64,000 nucleotides of DNA from Progne subis subis. Lineage: Eukaryota > Chordata > Aves > Passeriformes > Hirundinidae. The stretch is taken from the NCBI GenBank assembly GCA_022316685.1, contig JAKJHU010000005.1:12440707-12504706 (forward strand). Reading direction: 5' to 3'. Positions 1 through 33,012 of this stretch are shown one piece after another (the first letter of the stretch is position 1; every line of letters starts with the position of its first letter). Under the pieces are notes generated by a model, which worked only from the letters and a program-made list of their open reading frames with translations, searched no databases and was not told the DNA's origin. The position numbers and the translations under genes are program-made.

Positions 1-22672
<22,672 letters not shown>

Positions 22673-23685
22673 CTTGTCCCCAGTGCTGTTACCAAGTGCC
22701 TTTGCTCAGACTTCTCTACTTTGTGACTTAACTGACACACAGTGACTAATGCCTTGTTCTTTTCCTGGAGAATCTTACACTTTTGCCTTTTTGTTTGTCA
22801 TTTTTGATGGATCAGAGCGTTTCACAGTGCAAGGAGGGAAGAAAGATAAAGTTCCTCTTCCTGTCCAAAAACTGAAGGCATTTATTCCCATGGAAATGAT
22901 TAAAATTTCAGTGAGGTAGAGGTCACACATGACCTGGAAAATGCGTAATGACTTGGAGGGAAGCATTGCATTACTGTGAAGCCCAGTGGCACTTTTGTTG
23001 TCTGAGCACTCGAAGGCTGGTGCAACTGGCAGGGTGTCAGAGTGTGCAGAGCTCACAGAAGTCAGTCTCCTGACTGGGAAAATAAGCAGGGAAACAGCAG
23101 TTTCATGCAACTTGGTGATGCTGTTTCAAGTGCTGCATGATGAGATCAACCTTGTGAGGAAGAAGCAGTAGTGATACCTTTCTGTCTCTGATATCCAGAG
23201 TTCCTATGAAGACTTAGGAAGAGAGTTCTCTTATTCAGACATTTTAGGAAGTTGGACTAATTTAATTATAAATCAATCCAACCTTATATATATAATCTAT
23301 TTTATTGAAATCACAGTACAAGTAAGGAGCACTGAACAACTGCAGTGCTCATCTGTAAGGGTATATGGATTGCTACAACATGCCAAGGAAATGCATCTGT
23401 AGAGGTGGTGAAAGAATATATATTTTTCCTTAATTGTTTAAGAATGACTTGCTGTTAACCAAAGTAACATTTTAAAGACAGTCCTGTTGGACTTAGGAGA
23501 ACTTTTACAGTGGTTCAGTTTTTGAATGATGTGTTGTTTTTATGAAAAATATGTGCTATCATACACTACAGTTGTAAAACATCTTGCTATTTTCTATATA
23601 GCTCTGATTTTTACCCCTCCAGAATTTTAAAGTAGCATTGGGTATTTTGGGAGGAAAATAAAACTTGTTTTACAAAAGAGGAGGA
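22673..23685 (+). other. CNKSR3: CNKSR3 3' UTR (minimum extent, end uncertain)
   Basis: Non-coding sequence directly after the stop, increasingly AT-rich. The first canonical AATAAA after the stop is at 23657-23662, so cleavage near 23680 gives a UTR of about 1 kb. Longer forms are possible using signals at 24586 and 24826. The sequence between still looks like UTR, with AU-rich ATTTA-type motifs and a Pumilio-type TGTATATA at 23777-23784. Confidence 0.6.
23657..23662 (+). terminator. CNKSR3: candidate poly(A) signal AATAAA (proximal)
   Basis: First AATAAA hexamer after the CNKSR3 stop codon, followed within 10 nt by a T-rich stretch (CTTGTTTTAC). Plausible cleavage signal. Usage cannot be judged from sequence alone. 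Confidence 0.5.
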
Positions 23686-24585
23686 TATTAAGGAGGTATT
23701 GTTTAAGAAGGAATGTACATAAGCTTGTTAGTATGCAAATAGTTGTGTTTAAAGTTATTTAAATGTTAAATATAGTTGTATATATTTTTACATTTAAACA
23801 GATAGTTTGTACCTTCCTGTATTGAAGTATTGGGCACAGCTTAGTCAAATGAAAAGAAAATGAGATTTTGTATTACCTTCTAATTATGAGACTAACTATT
23901 TTTGTAGATGATACATTGCCAACACAGCCTCTACTCCTCTGGTCTTGCTGAAAAGAAGGATTTATGTTTAATAGCTAGTGGGGAAAGAGAGAAGTTAAAT
24001 GCTAGTTTGCACTTAGGACTGAGGCAGGAATCACATGTGATAACAGGATGTTAAAACCACACTAATTCTGTCTGTGAAGATGTCACCATTCTGCTGCAAT
24101 GAGCTGATGAAGTTGCACTACAGCCCCACAGAGCGAGACAGGGTGTTTCATTCACTTCTCAATTACTTATGTTTGATTGTGACTCACTAATGACTGGGGA
24201 GGCTGGTTTGGACCTTTCTGATCAATGCAAATATGTTGCCTTCTGCCACTCTCCTCCACTCCCTGAGATGGCAGTCTGTACTAGAGATGTGAACTGCTGC
24301 TGTGCAGTTGAACCCTACAACAGTTTGGTCCTGCCTCCAAGGAAAGGGCTGAAGCTGCCATGTTGTAGGCTCTGTGGTGTAGTATAGTCCAGCCTCGAAA
24401 AGGCTGAACTCTTCTAAAGCTGTTGTCTAAACAAGACTTGAAATGGAAATTCCACTCATCTTCAGTGTCGTGTTTTCTGTACTTCAAAAATGAATGGGGG
24501 CCATCACGCTTAACCTCTTACTGTGTATAGTGAATATAGAGAATGCTCTACAGTTTAGGGGCAAAAAAAGTCCCACAGATCTCGG

Positions 24586-24591
24586 AATAAA
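24586..24591 (+). terminator. CNKSR3: candidate distal poly(A) signal AATAAA
   Basis: Canonical hexamer about 1.9 kb past the stop, with a further one at 24826-24831. Either could end a long 3' UTR form. Downstream GU-rich sequence is weak at both. Confidence 0.3.
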
Positions 24592-24748
24592 TCACACCTG
24601 ATATCCTTCTGGCTTAACCTGCACAGATTTCTGCTATTATGCAAAAACTTGACTCATCTCTGGATGTTGAAAGTATGTGTATCTATACAATCAAAAACTC
24701 TACTTAGGCTGACTTCCCTAATGAGTACCATATACATTTCCAGATATC

Positions 24749-25468
24749 CTACCATGGTACAGTACTCCACAACACTCTGAATACATGGTCGTGGTAGCAA
24801 AACAATGCAGTTAATTGGAAAATATAATAAACCCCACGAAAATGCATATATGTTAGTGAGGATCGTACATTTTTGAAATATTGAGCAGGCTTCTGTTGTA
24901 GTCTGTAGAATATGTAAAAGCCAATACCTTTGGTTTCTCTTACATAACCATTGCAAAAAAAATCCAATTTTGGATGGTAATGTGTGAGAGGAAATAAGAC
25001 ATAAAAGTGAACGTTAATGGCTTGTAGAGACAGAGTGCAGGGCAATTCTCCAAGCCATGTGTTTCCTCTAGTATTATGGACAATTAAATTAATCAGTGTT
25101 TGAATTCTGGATGAACAACAGAGGTGGACACAGTACTGAGAGTATTGTACTAATTCTGTGCTAATCAATGAGTCGATAACTTTTCCTTCCTCATAAGCAG
25201 GGCTTGTTTTAAAAACAACATGCTCCATACTCTTGGTGTTCATTGAACAGAAAGGAGAAAAAAATAAAACTCCAAAACTTAACCAAGCCAGGAAACAGAT
25301 GGTGAAGACCAGCTTTATAGTTGGAGAGGATGAAGAATTTTCTTCTTGCATAAATGTTTCTTTAGTCCAAATCTCGCGTCCTGTTTTATTACACTGGCAC
25401 CAGGTAGTTTTCACAAACTGCTCTATACCTGCAATCACATCCTGAATAGACCAAGTTAAACCCCTCAT
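24749..25468 (-). other. unrecognised 239-codon ATG open reading frame
   Basis: Longest ATG-initiated open frame in the window, running opposite to CNKSR3 about 2 kb past its stop. The start context is mediocre. The predicted product has a hydrophobic segment near residues 52-75 (IKLVFTICFLAWLSFGVLFF) that could span a membrane, and many Cys, Phe, Tyr and His residues. I recognise no domain. A frame this long is unlikely by chance in AT-rich DNA, but Cys/Phe/Tyr richness is also typical of random AT-rich translation. It may be a decayed gene, an antisense transcript or chance. Confidence 0.2.
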
Positions 25469-25500
25469 CAGGCTTTAACTTAGATCTTGATGAGCTCAAA

Positions 25501-25503
<3 letters not shown>

Positions 25504-25542
<39 letters not shown>
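25504..25542 (+). repeat. poly-T homopolymer, 39 nt
   Basis: Thirty-nine uninterrupted T, followed by ACAGG. No TTTATT lies directly to the right, so there is no sign of a processed retrocopy on the - strand. Confidence 0.95.
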
Positions 25543-25545
<3 letters not shown>

Positions 25546-28500
25546 GGTTTTACTTCCCTAGAAGCTTTCCTGCATTCATCATTCAATTTTTGGAATATCT
25601 TACACATGAACAGGAGAGAAAGGCTTTCATGCACATGCATTCTCAGAAATGCCTTTGCCAGCAGGATTGGTATCTCAGAGGAGTGTGAATGTTGGTTTCT
25701 GCTTGTATTTTCTGCACTAAAGTATTCCTCCCCCAATTTCCACCATCCATCCTAGTGCACCATTGCAAAGTGTGAGGAGAGAATTGCTTGTGGGTAATTG
25801 GAAAGAAGTGTTGTGTCCTTTGGAGTAACCTTTGTCCTGCTGTAAAACTGTGGCTGCTTTCTTCTCTGTAGCCCGAGCTTTACTTTGCACATGCTGTGGT
25901 TATGGAGCACGTGTTCTTTGTGGCTGTCACATAAGAATGCTTTTGTCTTGTTGCAGGCTGTAAAGTTTTTATAATGGACAAGAACTCTTGAGGAAGCCAC
26001 TGACTTAACACAGCATATTCTGTGATTCACTTAAAATGTAGAAAGAGCACTTTCATTGGAGAATGAAAAAGAGAGGGGTCAGGCTAAGCAAAATGTATGG
26101 GTCTGTGTTGTGTTATGCTGCTTCTGCTGTGTGGCAGTAACTCTGCAGACACCCCACACAACTGCAGCATGCACATTTGTCTCTACCGCTACATTTGATG
26201 ATGCTAGAATATGAAACAAAGGCAGTCTTTCAAAGCAGTTATATATAGTTCCACACATCACGCTTTAGCTGTAAGATGTGTGACAAAAGCAGTCAAGAGC
26301 TGCTGTCAGTGTGTTATTTCACCAAATTCTGCTCCTGTGCTGCTGCTGCATCAGTTTAAAATAGTAACCTCTCTTTATCCTGTTGCTGTGCCCTTTATCC
26401 TGTTGCAAGTCCCTAACCATCAGTTTTGTCTTCCTTCGTGATAGTTAGCAACTGTTGGTATGATTGTGCCATTGCCACAGGGCCTTGTGCAGTGTTCCAA
26501 AAGCTCAGTTAGGTTTGGTTATTCTGGACTTTGTCCAAAAGTGGAAAGTCAAATTTAAAAACAGTATTACTGCTCCAACATCACTTAGGAGATATATATA
26601 TTTTTAATACATACTAAATATGAAACAGGCAGGAGTTGTCTGTTACCAATGGAAGAAAAAATGAGAATTACATACTCAGTAGAGGAAAAAACCCAGACCT
26701 TTGGGTGTCCTCCAGTTCCTGCTAGTGGGAGAAATGTGTTTGTTTTAGCATGACATTGAATAGATGTAAACATTTCTTTTTAAACCTCCCTGTGTGGTCA
26801 CCTCAGTTATTCAGGATGATGTAAGCCACTGACTTTCTCCCTTAAGTGGTTATGGTGTTAACCCAATATATATTTTTTGGGAGAGAACAAAGATATTTTA
26901 GGCAATTTCATGATTGATTAACAGGGTATGGAGACAGAGTAATTAAGAATAAAGTAAGTGCCAGAGAGTGCCGCGTTATAGGGAGAATCCTTGGGGTCAG
27001 TTTATGATTGTGGTTTCTGTTTGTTCTCTGGTGAGGGTGAATGTTCTCTATGCCACACAGGAGCCAAGGAATCAGAGGACAAGAAGTCCAGTTATACTGT
27101 GCCATCTTCAGCTGAGAGGAGTGGTTGCTTGGGCTTTATTGGTTTGTTGGTTGTTTTTTTCTGACACCACCCTCTCTCCTTGGTAGGTGTAGCCCTTTTT
27201 CAGTACAAGTGAGCCAGAGGAGAGACTGTTGAAATGTACCTATGGAGCAAACCTGACAAGATCCTGATGGATCACTGGGCTGTGCTGACTGATGGTGCTC
27301 AGCTACCACATGCTTAGATGTGCTTTGGGAGTGCCTTTGCAGGTGAAGAGCCTCAGACCCTTGTGCCCTTTGCTTAGAGGCTTTTTTGTTTGGGCAATAT
27401 TTACTATGATGCATAAAATATGCCACAGTCTAAACTGATATTTAATGTTTTGACCGTGTATTTAATGTTTTGGGTTTTTCCCAAGTAATTGCATGATTCT
27501 CAGTGCCACTTATTAATGTATTTTCCCCTTTCATCCCCCATTAGCTGTTTTCAATGTTTCTAATGAAATCTTCCCATAATTCCAGTGTTCATACTGCCAA
27601 GTAGCCACAAGTGAGCCATAAAATTTTAACCTGTAAACTGTAAAAGAACCCCAACCAAACAAAACTCCATTAGCAAGACACAAGAAAAAGCACATTTTTT
27701 TCTACCTTATGAATGATAATGAATAGTAATGAAACTAAGGATTTTCATCCAAGTAAAAGATCAGCCAAACTTTAGTGGCTGCATCTGGGGTGATTTTTTT
27801 AAATTACATGATATTAGAAAGTGAGGGCTGTCATTTAGGTATTGTAGATCCTTGCAGAAAAACTGTGGTGTTTAAATGTGTCTTCTTTATAGAACATGAC
27901 CAAAGGCTTTCTTAAGTATTACACAGTTTTAGCTGAAACTCTCCCAGTGTTACTGAATGTCCTATTGAACATGCAGAAATCTTAATATTGTCAAGCATAG
28001 TTCTTAACCACTGGTTTCCAGGGGGAGGTTGGTATAAGTTCCTATAAGTGAGTAGGATGAGGGTAAATGATGATGTCCTAAATTCATAAACGATGTCCTA
28101 AATTATTATTTCCCTTTTCCTACGTCCTTTTTCCTCTCTGACCTTTCCTTCCCTGCATTAAGGCTAAGGGACTCTCCAAGAATTCATTTCACAAACAAAC
28201 AGCTATAAATTCTTTCATATTTATAGCATAATCAGTTTGTTTTGATGTCAGATAGTTTTGGCCAGAGCCTTCCAGCAAAAATAGTGCTGCCCACAAGACA
28301 ACATTTCCAAGTTCTTGATTCGTATAAGAATTCCTCTCTGCTTACTAAGCTGTTGGTTTAGACTCCACTTTGAAGTTACTTAGACCACCACCCCAGGCGG
28401 TCCTTGGTCCTTTAGGTCCAGACACATCAGCTTCTTATCATTGGATAGGAAGAAAAGTCTGTTTTTTCTCCTCTTTTAGAGTTTTGTAATGCTGCATTCA

Positions 28501-29034
28501 TAGGTTGCAGTAGAGAGAGATGGGTGTGGACCTCCTGCTCTTCCCTGCCTGCCCTCTCCTGCTGTCTGTTCAGAGGCTATGTGGGGTGGAGGGACAAGAG
28601 GGTGAGAGGAAACCCATCAGCTAAAGCAGCAGCCCTTCTCTTCCCTCCCTCATGCTCAGGATATGAGTGACAGGCCTCTGAATGAAAGGCTAATGGGACA
28701 AGATTCATGATTTACAAAGTTTGTTCTCCTGTGGAAGTGCGGGAGCACTGTGGAGGGATGATGTGTCTCACAGTGTTAGTGCAGAGGTAATATGAGAGAG
28801 CCATTATCTAAAAACCAAAAAGATTTGGCAGTATATGAGCTCCTGGTATGGCACAGGCATGTTTCACCTGATGCTGCACAGAGAGGCCTTGATTAAGGCA
28901 AAGGGGACAAGTGAGCTGGGGCTGTGTGGGAGAGGCAGCCAGGCAGATACCCTGGGGTGCTCACACATGGGTGAATCTGGCCACAAGAAATGCATTTGAC
29001 CTGCTGCTGACCGTGACTGGCTGCCGTGCTTGGA

Positions 29035-29280
29035 ATGGATGTGGTCTGTGTGGGAAATAAGGCTTTTAAAAGCATATGGAAGAAGCTCAGGTTTCGGCAC
29101 CATGACTCATTTTCCCAGTGGTTGACCAAAGCGGGGGAGCTGTGTGATGGGAGAAGCTGTGATGCGAAGTACTCCTGCTATCTTTCTCGCTATCGAGAAA
29201 TGTCAAGGAGTGAAAACAAACACGATCACAAGTCTGAAGTTCAAAAAACCGTAATCAAGCATGGTAACCAAAGCGCATGA
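29035..29280 (+). other. unrecognised 81-codon open frame in a CpG-bearing patch
   Basis: ATG with a good start context (G at -3 and G at +4), then 81 codons rich in Lys, Arg, His, Ser and Cys. The surrounding 250 bases carry more CpG than neighbouring sequence. No family is recognised and no clear flanking splice sites are seen. Could be a first exon, a small gene or chance. Confidence 0.2.
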
Positions 29281-32200
29281 CTTCTCCCACAGGTCGCTCC
29301 ACAAATGTGGATTTTTCATCTAGTTTGCAATGAAGTATTTGGTGTGTTTTCAAAATGCAAAAGATTTTGGGCACCCTCTCACTGTCTCACACAGTGTTTG
29401 CTGTTCACGTCACTGGCTGTGAAGAGAGACATCTTGGCTAGAGAGGCTGACTCTGGCAGTGTTGTCTCAGCGCAGGAGCTGTTAGGTGAGAATTACATCA
29501 CCCTGACTAGTTTGATACAAGCTTTTTGGGTTGGATGTGCGTAAAATGCCTACTTTTAAAATGAACTGGAAGTCAGTTACGAAATCACAAAAAAGCATAC
29601 AAAAGCTATTAGTAGAAGAAGAGATGCTGCCAAAACATTGTTCTCTGGTTGCTTTCCAGTACTCTTGCCTAGTTTGCATCCCTAAGATAAAATTCCAGGT
29701 GCGGCCCTAGTGGAAGGTTGTACACTATGCAACCCCAAAGGCTTGTTTCTATTATTCAAAGCACAGGCCAAGGAACATTTCTGTTGTTTTTCTCTAGGTC
29801 TTGAGTGATTTCCAGTGCTGACTTGTCTATTCAGTCTGTTGCCAACTTCTCCCTTTGCTCAAAGTGCCCTTTCTGAGCACCTCAGGCAGTTTTGGCATTG
29901 TCACACTTGGGTTCCTGCAGAAGGCAGTGTTGTGTTCAACAGGCTTGTGCTGCTTTTGTACTAGAGCATAAATAAGAAATTCTCCTGCTAAGTAAACAGG
30001 GCTTTTTGGGCAAGAGGTTCTGTCCTCAGCACTAGGTGTGATTGTTGCTTCTAATTTTTGTGTCAAATCTGATTGGTTGATTAGAGCTGTTTCTGATTTG
30101 TGATTGAAAGGGTGAAATGAAAATTGGATCTTGTTGATAAAAATGATTCAAATGAACCTTTGAACGAATTAATAAAGGCCAAAGAAACTAGAGAAGTAAA
30201 ACCAGGCACTAATTCTTTATTTGAGCAGTGCTAAAGAAAAAATACACGTAGTGTATGTGTTTTGCATTTGCGTAGGGTTTCACATCTCAGCCTACTGTCT
30301 GGAAACTTTTAATATTATTCTACAAGTTTCTTGACAATGAACTGCAGGTAACTGTAGGATGCTTATGATCAAGCTGCTGCTGTGTTATTGTGCTGTTGTA
30401 TTTTGGGAGAGCAGACTGCTTGCTACACCTGGGTTTTCTGTTCCTTCCCAGCCCTCCCACTCAAAAACTAATGCACATCACATAGGGTGGCTTTCAAAAT
30501 TATAAGCTCATCACTAGATCCTCTTTTCACTGTCCTACTCACTTCAACTTTTAAGAACAATATGAAATGTATTTTTAAAGGCTGAGGAAGCTGCAATACA
30601 TAAGCACAGGTAAAGGTAATTATTGATGGGTTTGAGAATTGGAGCCATTGTAAGGTAAGAGATACACTGATTTATTTAAGATAAAAAGTTGTTCTTCAAG
30701 TAGAAATTGTGTTATGTACTTGGACTATTAAACACATGCTTGATTCAGAAATGCACAAAGCACCATTTGTGCCACTTAAAGTTCATGTGGAAAAGCTGAA
30801 TCATCCAAGCCATCTGAATGATGCACACTATTTGGTAGTTGTTTTCTTCAGCAGGCAGCTGGTGATCTCTCTTCCTGTATTCAGGGCTTGGGTGGGGGAG
30901 GAAAAGGAAGACAGAAAGGAGTCTCCGGGGTGGGGGGAGAAGCTATTGCTTCATGTGCGCAAACTCTATGGTTTTCCTGAGAACTCTCTAAATTTGTGGT
31001 GAGTTAAAACTGTATTAAGAGAATTGAAGAGGCAATATATATTGTGACTAGTTTATAAAGTGTTTTTATTTTAAAGTAATAATGCTTTATGAACATTTTA
31101 GGCATGCTTTGTTTATTATAAGTTATATTTCAAACAGTTCTTCAAGGGGGAACACATGGGATATGTGTTAGGGCTGGGGGGGTTCCTTCAGACTTGGTAG
31201 CTTCTGTGTCTCCTGCTCCCCTCTAGAAATAAGGAGGTGAACGGTGAGATTCAGTCACCAGCCTCAGTCACCAGCCAAAAAAAGGTAGCTCAATTTCTCT
31301 TGTGCTTCTCATGTTGTAAACTTAACACCCCATTTACATGTTTGCCTACTGAAGCTCAGTGGTAGCGCAATGCTGAAAATCCTCCCAGGTCAGGAGTGGG
31401 ACAGACATGTGACAGGGTTGGGGGGAGCAGTAATTTTTCAGAAAGCTCCACATGTACTTCCTGCAGCTATATCCTTAGTTTTCTATATTTAGGATGTATC
31501 TGTTTTTCTGTGGATATTTTGTTTATATTGACATTGGTGAAGAAATTTTTTTCTTATTTTTTTAAACGATCTATCCCTTTATCACAGTCTCTTACCTATT
31601 TAGTCAGTAAGATTTTCTCTTTTTTTAGCAAGCCTTGTCTTACCGGTAGCTTTAACTTCCTGAATGTGCTGGGTTGGGGATTAATTTTTCCCTATTGTAC
31701 TTATTAGTACAGTTGAAAGGGTCTAAAGAGCAGCAGAATGAAAAAAGCAATGCAGAGAGGCTTTGCTCAGATCTTGTTTGTCTGGCTTTTCTTTGGGTTT
31801 TTCTTTTTTCCCAAAGCTGAAGAGGTACACAACCAATTCAAGTCTTCTATGAGTCTAAACCAAACTGTAAGACTCTGTCAGTGTGAGTAATGAACTGCTT
31901 AGGAACCGATGGCAAATTACTTGCATTTCTAACCAACACAGAACAGGAAAAAACAACTGGGGCTCTGGTTCTCAGCAGATTCTTCAAGAGAGCCTCTCAT
32001 TAACTGTTCAAGGGGGGCACTTCCATTCCTTTTGGTGGCTGTCATTTTAGGGCTGGCAGTGCCTGCAGTAACCTGAAGTACTTACCACAGCAGGTAGTAT
32101 CAGCAAGGGGGCAACAATCCCTCTTACTTAGAAAACATTGACCTTTGAGAATATATTAAATCAAACTATGCTGCATAGTCTTAAGAAAAGATGACTGCAT

Positions 32201-32314
32201 TGGTGTTACAAGAACAAACATTAAAGATTTATATAAGACATTTACAGGCCAAGAGACAATAAGATTAAATTACAGCACAGAGGTTGAATTTGATTGAAAA
32301 ACATGATGTCAAGG

Positions 32315-32485
32315 AGAGTTAAACACTGGTTTAAGGTGCTGAAGGGAACTGTGGAACCTCCATTATTTGATGTCTTAAAGAACGGGTTAGGCAGCCTCTG
32401 TCAGAAGCAGCCTGAATATAATTGATCCTGCTGGGAGGGACAGACTTAATGATCTCTTGATGTCTCTACAACCTTATGAATTTGC
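32315..32485 (+). repeat. CR1 LINE 3' end fragment, sense orientation
   Basis: The order of phrases matches a CR1 tail: TGTGGAACCTCCATTATTTGATGTCTT, AGCAGCCTGAATATAATTGATCCTGCTGGGAGGGACAG, ACTTAATGATCTCTTGATGTCTCT, then CAACCTTATGAATT. It is old and diverged, about 170 nt. Confidence 0.75.
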
Positions 32486-32499
32486 AGAGATGTGAGTAG

Positions 32500-33012
32500 C
32501 CTGTATGCAATTGCATCCTGGTAGAGTTCATCAAGTGCTTTCAGGCCCTTCTGGATAAAAGCCACCATGCATGCTTCACCATAACCCTAGTGAAATTTGG
32601 AGGTTTAAAGGACCCTGAAGCAATCAATGAATGCATGAGAAGATGCAGTTTGGGGCCACCACACAGGAAAGAGGGACAGGGAGCAGTAACATTCATAATC
32701 AGTAGATTTGCAGTTTTGTACTTACCTGGAGTAAAATCATCATCGAAAATTACCATTGTCATTCCTTCAGTTGAGGCACTTCCAGAACATTACAAAAACA
32801 CCACTTTTAGTTTTGAAGAACTACAGAGGTTGTCCTAATTGGAAGAAAGTATTAGGAATGGTGCTACACTTCTGACAAGGGAAAGCATATTGATGGCTCT
32901 AAAATATAGTTTGGCCTTTGAAAATCAAGACAATAGATCTACAAAATTGGCTCTTTTGTACTGCTTCCTGATCGAGTTTAAAGACACATCCCTGCATCCC
33001 GGCCATTTCTAA
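32500..33012 (+). pseudogene. unrecognised coding-like block, one in-frame stop
   Basis: A single frame runs for 112 codons (32500-32835), has TAA at 32836-32838, then continues for 57 codons to TAA at 33010-33012. Composition is protein-like in both halves, with balanced hydrophobic and charged residues (for example LVKFGGLKDPEAINECMRRC and TRESILMALKYSLAFENQDN). No ATG opens the frame after the upstream TAG at 32497. It begins directly after a CR1 tail. I do not recognise the protein. Possible readings are an exon or retrocopy broken by one stop, a remnant of a DNA transposon gene, or a coincidence. Confidence 0.3.

Larger units (their letters stand above)
23686..32314. other. intergenic or downstream intronic sequence, no recognised gene
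   Basis: AT-rich DNA downstream of CNKSR3. It contains two possible distal poly(A) signals, a long - strand open frame (24749-25468), a 39-nt poly-T (25504-25542) and a small + strand frame (29035-29280). A purine- and GC-richer patch lies around 28.4-28.7 kb. No IPCEF1 PH-domain exon was recognised. Confidence 0.6.

Noticed and set aside
25389..25736. - strand frame with a run of Lys
   Set aside because: The Lys run is the 39-nt poly-T tract. The rest shows no protein resemblance.
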